Source: Liolophura sinensis (lineage: Eukaryota; Mollusca; Polyplacophora; Chitonida; Chitonidae). From it: a stretch of DNA of 64,000 nt. How positions within the stretch are numbered: position 1 is the first letter of the stretch; each line of letters opens with the position of its first letter. The notes beneath the pieces were generated by a model that did not search any database, was not told the origin of the DNA, and worked only from the letters and a program-made list of their open reading frames with translations. A program made the translations under genes and the position numbers. The DNA lies in contig NC_088300.1 of NCBI RefSeq assembly GCF_032854445.1, positions 45,749,682 to 45,813,681 on the forward strand. Reading direction: 5' to 3'. Below, piece after piece: positions 54,501 through 64,000 of the stretch.

Positions 54501-55927
54501 GTGTTATTTTATGATACCAGTAACATCACTGTAGTTACCTGAGGGATATGTAGGCCGAATTCGGGTTACAGAACAACGATAGATCGATTGAGGGTGCCAC
54601 TGGTCTCTCGTTGCTTATTTAAACACAGGCCAGATGATAATCCCGAAACCGAACTGAACTGTTTCCGTAATCAGCAGGGATAGAAGCTTGGCCCCGACCC
54701 CATCCGATTTGTTCCTGTTCTAACACCATAAATCCAAGAAGAACTCGAAGTGTAAAGTGACTGAATTAGTTAGGTTAAATCACAGAATTAGGCCTACAAT
54801 GTCTAATCACGTTGACACTATTTTTATAGCGATGATTCCCCGAATACTGGGGTCCCCTCAACAACGCATGTACAAAAGAGCTACACAAATAATATATAAT
54901 TATTAACTGAATAATTATATAACTAATGCATCGATATGCATTAGTTATTTGATTGTAAGTACATACTTAGTGGCGTAATGATTAGTGGATGTTCACTAAG
55001 AAGAAAACACTGAGAAACAAACAGATAAAAAAGTAAAAGGCATATCCGTACCCATCAAAAGCCCCAGCACGTGCTCGGAATATAGGCTGTCTGCATGGAA
55101 GAGTCGGGTATCTGCACGTGGACAATGACAGGTGCTTTCTGGGGACTGACTATGTGGATCCTGTGGGGATGTGCAGGCCAAGTCTGGGCCGCCCAACCCC
55201 CCATCGTCTTCACTATGGCTGATGATTTAAAAGAGGCAGTTTTCAAAGTGTCCATGGAGGCCTCATTCCTATATCGCCCGGTCAACGTCCGTGTAGGCCT
55301 ACTTGCACAGGAGCCATACGTTCAATTGGCTCTTCCCTTGACATACATTTGTGGACGACAGGATATTCAATGTTTAAATGTATGACATCGCATTCTTTAA
55401 TCAAGAGTAGTTTCATGAGCAGAGCAGAGAAATATACATTTTTTATATTTTAAATTAAAGTGTCTCCCTGTATTCATATTTTCTCGTTTGATTATCAGTG
55501 AACTGCTCTTGGTTGTCTCATTCTCACTATGTGTGAATGTCATAGTCATTATGCTATGTAAACTGCTATTCTACTCATTAGCGAACAATATATTTTTAAC
55601 ACATCATCATTTATCCTTTTTTATGTAATTTTGTGATTAACATAAACCATCTATTCATTTGGTGACAGTTACATCTGACGAAAATCTCCGAAGCTATGTT
55701 AAGGCGGATTTGAAAAAGCTGGGTCGAAAACAGATGTTTTTTCTAAACGTACAAAATGAAGCTATATAGCAATGTTCTCCACATTCATGCAGGCTGGAAT
55801 GACGTTGGCTGGCACAACTCTGCGATGATCACCCCGAACTTGGATCGGCTTGCTCAGAAAGGGGTGGTACTCAAGTCCTCCTATGCTCAGACTGTGTTAA
55901 CACTGTATATAAACACACACAAAAACA

Positions 55928-55940
55928 GCTTACTTCTACA
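55928..55940. repeat. Target-site duplication, left
   Basis: GCTTACTTCTACA, identical to 60148-60160. Flanks the non-LTR element. Confidence 0.85.
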
Positions 55941-55942
55941 AG

Positions 55943-56713
55943 CCCGCTCCTCGTGTTATATGTCTTCAAGAAACTTTTTTAAAGCCACATATGGATTTTA
56001 CTTACCCTGGGTATTTTATAGGTAGAATGGATAGGAATACAGACGGGAGAGGGGGCCTGGCCATGTTTCTTAAAGACGGCCTATCCTTTTCAGAACTAAA
56101 GTTACCTCCCTTTAACAGTATTGAGGCACAATGTTTTAATATTGCTACGAGGTCTGGTGCACCCACAAGTGTGGTTAATATATACAATCCTTCTAGCCGC
56201 ATTGATAGAAAAGATTTTGATACTCTTATGTCTTATATTAATAGCACTTATATATTGTGTGGGGATTTTAACGCTTACGGACCCTTATGGGGTAGCATTA
56301 CAACGAATTTCGATGGAAGGGTAATGACCGCTCTAGTTAATGATTATGAAATGTGTGTTTTAAATGATAGGACGGGCACTCGTGTAGATCCTCATTCTGG
56401 GAATCTGTCTCATTTAGACCTTACTCTTTGCTCAGCAGATATAGGTGTGTCTTTTAATTGGTTCGTGGATACCATAAGCCCTTGTCCTAGCGACCATTTA
56501 CCAGTTCTAGTCACCTGTAATATAGACCATCATGTGAATCCTGTAGGCCAGCCTCCCAGATGGTGTGTGAAAAGGGCAAACTGGGATGTATACAAAGAAG
56601 AATGTATGAGGTCTTTTTCTCAAGATGTGTATAATAAGGATGTTGATATTTTTGCAAATAATGTACTTAATGCCACTGATGTGGCTGCGCAAAAATGTAT
56701 CCCAAAATCCTAA
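55943..56713 (+). pseudogene. LINE endonuclease domain (truncated start)
   Basis: The frame runs from near the insertion boundary through ICLQETFL, YFIGRMDRN, GGLAMFLKDGLS, ILCGDFNAYGPLWG, SHLDLTLCS and SDHLPVLV, the conserved Glu, Asn/Asp and SDH motifs of APE-type endonucleases. The first Asn motif is cut off by the 5' truncation. Ends at an in-frame TAA, after which the same frame reopens (56720-56932, KTPVPWWNDDC). Confidence 0.85.
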
Positions 56714-56921
56714 GGTAAGGTGTCTGGTAAAACACCTGTTCCTTGGTGGAACGACGATTGTTCTAATGCTATTAAAAATCGGAAACGCTTAAAAAATCGT
56801 GCAAAACGCACTCACCTATACCAAGACATTGTTTTATTTAAACGAGCTAAAGCTGTAGCACAGCGGGTGATTAAAACAGCTCAGAGACACCACTGGCGAC
56901 AATACTGTTCGAATTTAAATA

Positions 56922-58350
56922 ATGAAAATTAATGAAAATACAAATACCAAAGAAGTCTGGAATAAAATAAACTCGATTAAAGGTAAAAGAAAATCAAATA
57001 ACACCCCAACTATTGTTCATAATAATAGTAATTATGTTACTAATATTGACAAAGCCAATATTTTGGCAGACAGTTTCTCTTTCGTTTCCAATTCAAACAA
57101 TTATTCTCCTAAGTTTATATCCCATAAGGAAAATATTGAAGAAATGCATCCTTTTAATAATATTCTTTTTGATGACATGCCAATTAACAATGATTTTTCT
57201 TTACTAGAATTAAAGCAGGCCTTATCCTCATGTTCGGATTCGTCACCGGGAGAGGATACTATTACATACTCCATGTTGTACAATTTGCCATATCACTGTA
57301 TGACTATATTACTATTGCTCTACAATGCCGTTTGGTCTAGTATGAAACTCCCTGTTAAATGGAAAACGGCAATTGCTGTGCCCGTTGCTAAACCAGGTAA
57401 GGATCCCTCGTCCACATCTTCGTACAGGCCTATAGCCCTCACGTCCTGTCTCCGCAAGGTCATGGAGCGTATGATAAATTCTAGGTTGATGTGGTTTTTG
57501 GAGAAACACAACATACTTAGTCCAGTACAGAGCGGTTTTAGAAACAAACGTTGTACTACTGACCATGTGGTTAATTTAGAAACCTCCATCAGACACTCTT
57601 TTAAATATAAAGATTATCTTTAAGCTACGTAATATTGGTATTGGTGGGAAAATGTTGGGCTTTTTAAAAGATTTCCTGTCCGGACGTTTTATTAAAGTTC
57701 GAGTGGGACAGAGTTATTCTCTCGCATGGTTCCGGTGGAGAATGGGGTTCCCCAGGGAATTGTCTTGTCTCCCACTTTATTTAATATAGCCATAAATGAC
57801 TTACCCAATGCCATATCCCCTAAATTAAATTGCACGCTTTTTGCTGATGATAAATCCATGTGGTTTTGCTCTAGGTCCCTTGCCTCCTGTGTCAAGCATA
57901 TTCAGCAAGGTGATATTATGAAATGGAGCCGGGACTGGGGGGTTAAGTTTTCTGTCAAAACAGAAGCTGTTGTGTTTACACGGCGCCATACTGGTAATGT
58001 TTGTCTGACCATTAATAATTCGACGATCAAAATCTCCTCTTCTTTTAAGTATCTCGGGGTTATATTCGATAATAGGCTTACTTGGGGTAGACATATTGAC
58101 TATTTGATAACAAAATGTGATAAAGTTCTAAATGTAATGAGGTGTGTATCGGGCAAATCTTGGGGGGCTGAGAAAAAATCATTACTACTGCTATATCGCT
58201 CTCTCATCCGTACCAAACTTGATTATTGTTGTGAAGCCTGTGATTCTGCTTGCATTACGCTTAAAGAAAAATTAGATTCTGTTCAGTGCGCAGCGCTGCG
58301 GATATGTACAGGAGGCATGCGCACCACACCACTTAACGTTCTACAGGTAT
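56922..58350 (+). pseudogene. LINE reverse transcriptase (motif A deleted)
   Basis: 56922-57623 carries the RT fingers: AVPVAKPGKDPSSTSSYRPI, LTSCLRKVMERMI and LSPVQSGFRNKRCTTDHV. It then jumps from HSFKYKDY to FKLRNIGIGGKMLGFLKDFL in another frame, skipping the FDxxxAFD motif A block (about 25-30 codons). From 57726 the frame continues with NGVPQGIVLSPTLFNIAIND (motif B) and LFADD (motif C). Confidence 0.88.
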
Positions 58351-58689
58351 TATGTAACGAGTGGCCATTGTCTATCCGTCGGCGTCTGCGCACCCTCAAG
58401 TTCTTTTTCAGGCTCAAATGTTCGGTTAATAATGCTTCGTCTCGTTTGCTCGAACCTTTCATTTATAACAATTTGCATGACTTAAATAGTTATGCTGGGT
58501 TACCATTTAGTTTGAGATCAAAGAACATATCTTCGTCTTTAGGTTGTGATAATGTTGCTTTGCAGTCCTCCCGTGTTCCTGATTTCCCCACATGGAATCT
58601 AGAACCTCCCTATATTTCGACTACTCTGAACGATGATAGAAAAAAATCTGATAATCCGAATGTTTCCTTACTATGTGCTACAGAATATA

Positions 58690-59554
58690 TACATACAAAC
58701 TTATCCCAGTACTTGCAGGTATACACTGATGCCTCCAAGTGTCCAGACAGCAACAGAGTTGGTGCAGCCTTTTGTGTTCCAGAGTTAAAATATTCCAAAT
58801 CCTTTAGATTATCCAATTTTGTCTCAGTATTTACAGCAGAACTTATAGCTATCATCTGTGCTCTTCAGTATCTCCTCGACCTAAAACCCTCCAGGGCTGT
58901 TATACTTACCGATTCTTTATCTTCCTTGTCTGGTATAATTCTTCATCACTTGTGTTTGAAATACTACATTTATACACCACTCTTCATTACCAGGGCGTCT
59001 CTGTGAGTTTTGACTGGGTGCCAGCTCATGTCGGCATTGTTGGGAACGAAATGGCAGACTCCCTGGCGAAGAGAGCTTTATCCTTTTTTGATATATCCTT
59101 TCACGTGCCCTTAAACATTAATGAAATTATGAGTTATGTTACACCTAAGTTTGTGGATATTTGGCAGCGGCAGTGGGATGAATCTAATAAGGGGAGGTTT
59201 TTTCACCAGTATAATCGTTCTGTTTTGTTAAATTCACCAGTATCATTACGTTCCCGACGAGATGAAACGCTAGTTTTTCGCCTTATTTCTGGACATGTGC
59301 CTACAAATACGTATTTATTTAGAATGAATCTGCACCCATCTGGGTTTTGTGATAGATGCCAAGTTAACGATGATATCGCTCATCTCTTATTTACGTGTAC
59401 CCGGCACTCTAACGCTCGTCGTGTTCTTTACCGGGACTTACGCTCCATTGGCCTTAGGCATTTTACCTTACCATCTGTTTTAAACCCAAAAACGAACCGA
59501 AATAAGACTTTCCAGGCCCTGGTCAATTTTCTTAGCAGATGTCGTCGTTTTTAA
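58690..59554 (+). pseudogene. LINE RNase H and C-terminal Cys/His domain
   Basis: VYTDASKCPDSNRVGAAF (catalytic Asp), FTAELIAIICALQYL (Glu), VILTDSLSSLSGI (Asp), then after a frame change near 58940 VSFDWVPAHVGIVGNEMADS (His/Asn region). The C-terminus has CDRCQVNDDIAHLLFTC, a C-x2-C-x7-H-x4-C cluster typical of the group. Ends with TAA at 59552-59554. Confidence 0.88.
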
Positions 59555-60147
59555 TAATCCGTAGTATACAGAATATAACACTCATATGACTGTATAAATA
59601 TAATTTGCCTGAGTATTATTAATTATATGAAGGTATATTTTTAGTGTTAACATGGTTGGATCGGCCTATCTGTCGCTTTTATAGTGGTTGTCGTTTTTTT
59701 ACCCATACAGAACTGATACGAGCTGACGCTTCTAGTGTTTTTGTCCAGGTATTATCTATGTATACTGTTCAGCTCTTCCTATACTATACTCTTTGTTCCG
59801 TATATGTTATAACATCTTGAGTGTTCTAACGCCCACCTTTTCCAAAAAATCTCTTTAACCCATGTGCCTGCCCCTCTTGTACTGTAAATATGGATTGTAT
59901 AACTACATTAAGTAATGGTCATCATAGTGAATAATGACCCTTTACAAACACTTGTTTTTTCTTTTAGTCATCAAGCCCAAAATTCGTCGGCTATTATGCT
60001 ACAAATGTTGCAAGCTACAATGTCCATACCACTAGTATTGAAATTTCTTCTTTTTGTTCTAAATAATATACTCTTCCTTTATATATTATCCAGGTTAAAA
60101 GCACTTTCAATGACGCCAGTGCAAATCAACCCCCCCCCCCCCCCCCT

Positions 60148-60160
60148 GCTTACTTCTACA
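60148..60160. repeat. Target-site duplication, right
   Basis: GCTTACTTCTACA directly after the poly-C tract and one T. An exact copy of 55928-55940. Confidence 0.85.
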
Positions 60161-60244
60161 CGGCAACCATTATGTGTACACTTATTAACAGCGTATGTGC
60201 ACACTGCATGTCGCCAAAATAACCTGTGCGAGTCCATTTGCACC

Positions 60245-60247
<3 letters not shown>

Positions 60248-60337
<90 letters not shown>

Positions 60338-60356
60338 TATAGATATATATATATAT

Positions 60357-60431
<75 letters not shown>

Positions 60432-60440
60432 TATATATAC
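60248..60440. repeat. Long (TA)n microsatellite with GATA interruptions
   Basis: About 190 bp of TA repeats broken by TAGATA at several points, in intron 2 of the sulfatase pseudogene. The open frames across it on both strands (Ile-Tyr polymers) are artefacts. Confidence 0.97.
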
Positions 60441-60732
60441 ATATCCAAACAACAACATCTAATACCAGACTATGTATATCCAAACAGAGACTGCGTGGTA
60501 TGTACTGTAACGGCATAAGTATAGCATTAGACGTACTGAAACAACAGCCCGTGTGGACACATTACGTACATAGGCGTCGAACAATCCTTTGTGTCTTCAT
60601 GTCTTTCTTGTCAGTTATCATTTGTCGAGTGGTAATATAACACAAGGTTAACATAGGCGTATTACAAATTTGGGAAATCAAATGGGTTTTATTGACCAAA
60701 TTAAACTTTTCCTGCAGTGTTATAATTATTGT

Positions 60733-61046
60733 AGACCACTTCGGTAGCCTAATGGTTAGAACGTCCGCCTCGAATTCGGGAGACCCTGGATCAAACCCGC
60801 GTCGGGCCATACCAAACACTCAGCGCTTAGAGATTAAAGTAAATAAGCTGGACTGGTTGACTCGGTCTCAGTATAATGTGACTGGGTGGGGTGTCAGGCC
60901 TAGTGTCTTCTGCATGATACTTCAGTGGAGGCAACACTTTGGCGGCATGGACTCGCCCTGCCACAAGAAGAAACAGCATATGTACACACACCCATTGACT
61001 CCTCGTCGCAATATGACTGAAAAATTGCTACGGACGACGTAATACT
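60733..61046 (+). mobile_element. SINE-A, full-length copy
   Basis: tRNA-like head GACCACTTCGGTAGCCTAAT then GGTTAGAACGTCCGCC (A box about TAGCCTAATGGTTAG) and CCCTGGATCAAACCCGCG (B box-like). The body is AAACACTCAGCGCTTAGAGA, CTCAGTATAATGTGACTGGG, TGATACTTCAGTGGAGGCAA and ATGGACTCGCCCTGCCACAA. The 3' end is AATATGACTGAAAAATTGCT then ACGGACGACGTAATAC. This copy defines the family. Located just before exon 3 of the sulfatase pseudogene. Confidence 0.92.
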
Positions 61047-61819
61047 CCCAGCGTACACACATACATTATCACTGTAAGCCACTGTCCGTCTAGATGTGAT
61101 TGTCACACCTTACATCTCCTGGAGTTCCTGGATGACCGGTAGTTATCCTTTCTACAATCAGAATGGGGGCTTTGTTACGTATACACAGTTAACTCCCCCT
61201 GCTTTCATACAAGGAAATGTCCGCAGATTTGCTCTAGAATATAAACACAGAACAAGCATAGACGGTCACCGCTCTTGGAATTCCACACCAGAAATCATGC
61301 AGTAATTTATAACCATCATGAAAACCCCTCTACTTTAGCACTGCATGGAGGGTTACTAGGATTTTATCAAGTTTTAATAACAATTGTGGTTGTTTGATAC
61401 ACTGCTCGCTGGCCGTCTGTTTCTTTAACCTCTGTGTGACTTCCCACACAAGCCACCACAGTACTACCACAGTACTACACATTGCTTCCACAGAGGCTCA
61501 AACTTCTTGAATACAGGCTCATACGGTTGGGAAGTAAGTTCAACAGCTTGTTTCACTAAGTGATTTTGGGCTTCAGAATAAGATTGTAATGCAAATTATA
61601 CACTTAGATATATATTACCAAATCGATAAAAGTTTGACCGCTGATTCTGTGTTGTGATAGTACAATTGCAGCCAAGTTAAAGGCATCCAGCTTCATACAC
61701 GACTAAGGCCCCCAAACTCCTCCGCTATCCCTCAGCTCCAGTGGTTTCTGAATTCTCGCCTGGTTGATGTGCTCTCATCCTTGACTTGCTTTCTACGTTT
61801 TGATCACTAATAACAAGGG

Positions 61820-62160
61820 GACTGACGTCAGCAATGTCAGAATCTAAGCGCCAAATCCGACATTCGTGTAGCATTCGTAGACTAAGTCACGTTGGTAATT
61901 GCCAACGACCAAAACATCTGTGCGGAGCTGCTTTCGATATTTTTATCGTACATTTATCATACGATGTTTTCTATGTCATTATTATCGCAGTACCATTGCC
62001 CTATATGTGCGATTATCGTACTTGTACCACATCTTTGTGAAACTGTGCCCAGTTTCCAAAGGAAGATGAAAGAAATAACAGATGATGAATAAAGCTGGAA
62101 ACAGGTAAGAGGGAAGCAGCCAGGAGTTCATAAAAGCACAATGTTGATGTAATAATGATG
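61820..62160. repeat. Possible family C relative
   Basis: CCGACATTCGTGTAGCATTCGTAG resembles CCGACATTCGTATACCATTCGTAG at 29.63 kb. AATAAAGCTGGAAACAGGTA then AGAGGGAAGC resembles AATAAAGCCGGGAACACACA then AGAGAGAAGC at 29.76 kb. In intron 4 of the sulfatase pseudogene. Confidence 0.5.
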
Positions 62161-62689
62161 TAATGATGTAATAAACATGGATGTGTATACAGAGGCCTTC
62201 ACTCACGGGACGACTGTTGGCAGAACACTGGGGCGTCAAACCACAGCCATCTAGGCAGTGCCATGTCAACAATTTGACTATCCTGGTATGGCTGATAAGA
62301 TAAAATGTCTACACGAGATGAATTGTACAGACACAACCTGTATAGTTGGAATAATCTGACGATGTCAACCTCACTGCATTTAAAACGACTTGTCGTTTAT
62401 ATTAGGACTGGAAATTTTTAACTTTTATATACCCTGCAAACTGAAGCCATTCCAAAGGCTAGCATACAGTCGGAAAGCGCTCCATTGAGTTATCTACCCT
62501 GATACTTGTACGTGCCACCTTGGATTCTGTGACTGTGGGTACACTCCTACATACAGGGGCTTTGACAGTTACCTGGGTTATTATGAGGGTATGGAGTTCT
62601 ACTACAACCATACAAGAGGTGAGCTGTAAGCTAATGATTGATACTTCATCTAGCTGGGACTACTGACTGACAAACTTCTAAATCACCAG

Positions 62690-62938
62690 GGGCCTCCGTG
62701 GCTCAGTCGGTTAGCGCGCTAGCGCAGCGTAGTGACCCAGAAGCCTCTCACCAATGCGGTCGTTGTGAGTTCAAGACCAGCCTATGCTGGCTTCCTCTCC
62801 GGCCGTACGTGGGAAGGTCTGCCAGCAACCTGCGGATGGTCGTGGGTTTCCCCCGGTTTCCACCTACCATAATGCTGACGGCCGTCGTATAAGTGAAATA
62901 TTCTTGAGTACGGCGTAAAAAAACAATCAATCGAAATC
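62690..62938 (+). mobile_element. SINE-B, full-length copy
   Basis: GGGGCCTCCGTGGCTCAGTC then GGTTAGCGCGCTAGCGCAGC (A box TGGCTCAGTCGG), TTGTGAGTTCAAGACCAGCC (B box), CAGCAACCTGCGGATGGTCG and CATAATGCTGACGGCCGTCG, ending AAATATTCTTGAGTACGGCG then TAAAAAAACAATCAATCG. Lies after exon 5 of the sulfatase pseudogene. Confidence 0.92.
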
Positions 62939-64000
62939 ACCATAGTAACAAGGAACACTGACTAAAAGCTACCACATCCGTACACTTGTGGCTGTGACCG
63001 GGCGTCACTTTCGGCCCGGTCATATTTTGGTAGTTCTGAACCAAAATGCTCAAGCTCACCGTATGAATAGGGAAGTATATTAGAAATAACCGACAAACAT
63101 GTGTCAGTGGGTATAATAGCCAATCCAAAAAGCAAAAGGCCACATACCTTTCCACACAAAGGATAAAACGCAATAAAAACACAATGATCAGGCAGTCCTA
63201 AGCAAAACACGTATAATACAACATTAAACGATAAAAATTTGGCGAAGACCCGCCTCCTTATTCTGTGTGTTCAACAAAGAGTGCCAAGGGATGCTATCAA
63301 CAAATACTGCAGTTTTCTTGTCAAAAAGCTTTCCGTACAGTCCGCGACGTAAATGAATTCTATTGATGTCGTTTTAACTGCTGGAAAGAATTTGAGGTGG
63401 TTTCATTATTTACGGCTGAAACGAAACACGCTCAAAGACGGGGGAAAGTGCATTGATTAGATAGCATAAATGCACATCAATAATTTAATTGAAATTAAAT
63501 TTTTTATTTTTTTTTTTAAATTGAAATTTTATTGATGTATTTTTATCTGCCGGAAACAGATGGTTTTACGCGTGAATACATGGATGTCAACTCTCATGTA
63601 TGTCTTGGCCGAGATAGCTGTTATCTATTCATTTGAGGCATACTTTAAGCATTTACATAGATTAGAACAGCATACAGATTTACGGCTTCTAAGACATCTG
63701 TGCACACGGTTTTTAGAATGTACTTCAGAACAAATCTGTTTGAGAACAGTCGTTGTTGTAGGGTTGTCGGTATGTGAAGACAGAAAGCTGTGTATCTCCG
63801 ACCAGCGTGTGGGCATTTGACCGAGTTGCTCAAACTATATTTCACATGCCACAGCGCATATAATCCGTTCTTGACCACGATTTAACATAACCCTTACACT
63901 GCTCACGTGGCGGGGCTTACAGGATGTGGTGCAGTAAACGACCATTTTGGGAACAATGTTTAACCTACAAGTTGTTAAACGTTAATGTGGAGTAATCGAA
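62939..64000. other. Noncoding DNA to the window end
   Basis: An A/T-only tract near 63490-63540 has weak inverted symmetry (TTGAAATTAAATTTTTTATT / AAATTGAAATTTTATTGATG). No further sulfatase exons and no other gene recognised. Confidence 0.5.

Larger units (their letters stand above)
55941..60147 (+). mobile_element. 5'-truncated non-LTR retrotransposon (EN-RT-RNase H type)
   Basis: About 4.2 kb inserted in intron 2 of the sulfatase pseudogene. The order endonuclease, reverse transcriptase, RNase H, C-terminal Cys/His motif is that of Jockey/I-group LINEs; presence of RNase H favours the I group. The 5' end starts inside the endonuclease (ICLQET block), so ORF1 is absent. The 3' UTR runs from 59555 and ends in 17 C residues (60130-60146) just before the right target-site copy. 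The coding region has an in-frame stop at 56711, frame changes near 56925, 57620-57720 and 58940, and a deletion over RT motif A. Nonfunctional. Confidence 0.93.
54515..62640 (+). pseudogene. Partial duplicate of arylsulfatase B (exons 1-5), inactivated
   Basis: Upstream DNA, introns and exons match the intact gene. Exon 1 equivalent 55125-55230 (106 nt, signal peptide kept) has lost its donor: TTAG|GTGAGG became TTAAAAGAGG. Exon 2 equivalent 55793-55904 keeps its 112-nt length and acceptor, but the codons for QPMCTP now read QTVLTL, losing the catalytic Cys. Exon 3 equivalent, about 61116-61167, has an AG-to-AT acceptor, Arg-to-Trp at the CTPSR Arg, and no GT donor. Exon 4 remnant, about 61441-61533, is rearranged at its 5' end but keeps GAA|GTAAG. 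Exon 5 equivalent 62512-62618 is in frame, but its acceptor AG is now AC and WHLG has lost Trp. No exon 6 onward was found before the window ends. Dead by several independent changes. Confidence 0.9.

Noticed and set aside
55125-55904. Functional but catalytically dead sulfatase paralogue
   Set aside because: Loss of the exon 1 donor, exon 3 acceptor and exon 5 acceptor, and the lack of later exons, make a translated pseudoenzyme unlikely, although exons 1, 2 and 5 remain open.
60079-60518. Open frames encoding Ile-Tyr polymers on both strands
   Set aside because: Translation of a TA microsatellite.

Overview
This is eukaryotic, metazoan genomic DNA. Coding sequence is split into short exons by GT-AG introns, and the noncoding DNA is rich in tRNA-derived SINEs, minisatellites and broken retroelements. 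A mollusc or other lophotrochozoan is the best guess. It rests on the overall look of the SINEs (tail resembling GTAAAACACCAATCAAATAAA) and of the Gypsy and LINE relics; it is not proven by any single marker.

Layout. 1-3.2 kb: a large 37-bp minisatellite that grades into longer diverged units, then a 46-bp array. 4.3-4.7 kb: a 44-bp array. 7.4-12.2 kb (+): five exons of a single-pass membrane protein with a Ser/Thr-rich, mucin-like ectodomain and Ser-Gly-Ser-Gly sites; its signal-peptide exon is not identified. 20.55-27.73 kb (+): a three-exon, GPI-anchored Ly6/uPAR-type protein whose signal peptide is about 5.9 kb upstream of the next exon. 30.0-37.6 kb (-): a dead Gypsy-type LTR retrotransposon with both LTRs and a tRNA-Trp-like primer-binding site; deletions removed catalytic segments of reverse transcriptase and integrase, and a 1-kb TG...CA insertion splits the integrase. 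41.55-52.02 kb (+): a complete 14-exon arylsulfatase B-like gene (493 aa) with all active-site motifs. 54.5-62.6 kb (+): a partial tandem duplicate of that gene, inactivated by splice-site losses and by loss of the catalytic Cys and Arg codons. Its second intron carries a 4.2-kb non-LTR retrotransposon with a 13-bp target-site duplication, a long TA microsatellite and a SINE.

The three host genes all concern the cell surface or its glycans: a candidate proteoglycan or mucin, a GPI-anchored three-finger protein, and a sulfatase of the family that removes sulfate from N-acetylgalactosamine 4-sulfate in chondroitin/dermatan sulfate. Nothing shows they work together, and their proximity may be chance. 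Exon boundaries were placed by hand from splice consensus, conserved phase and protein continuity. In all three models the phases close without a frameshift, which is the main support for them. No database or alignment program was used.
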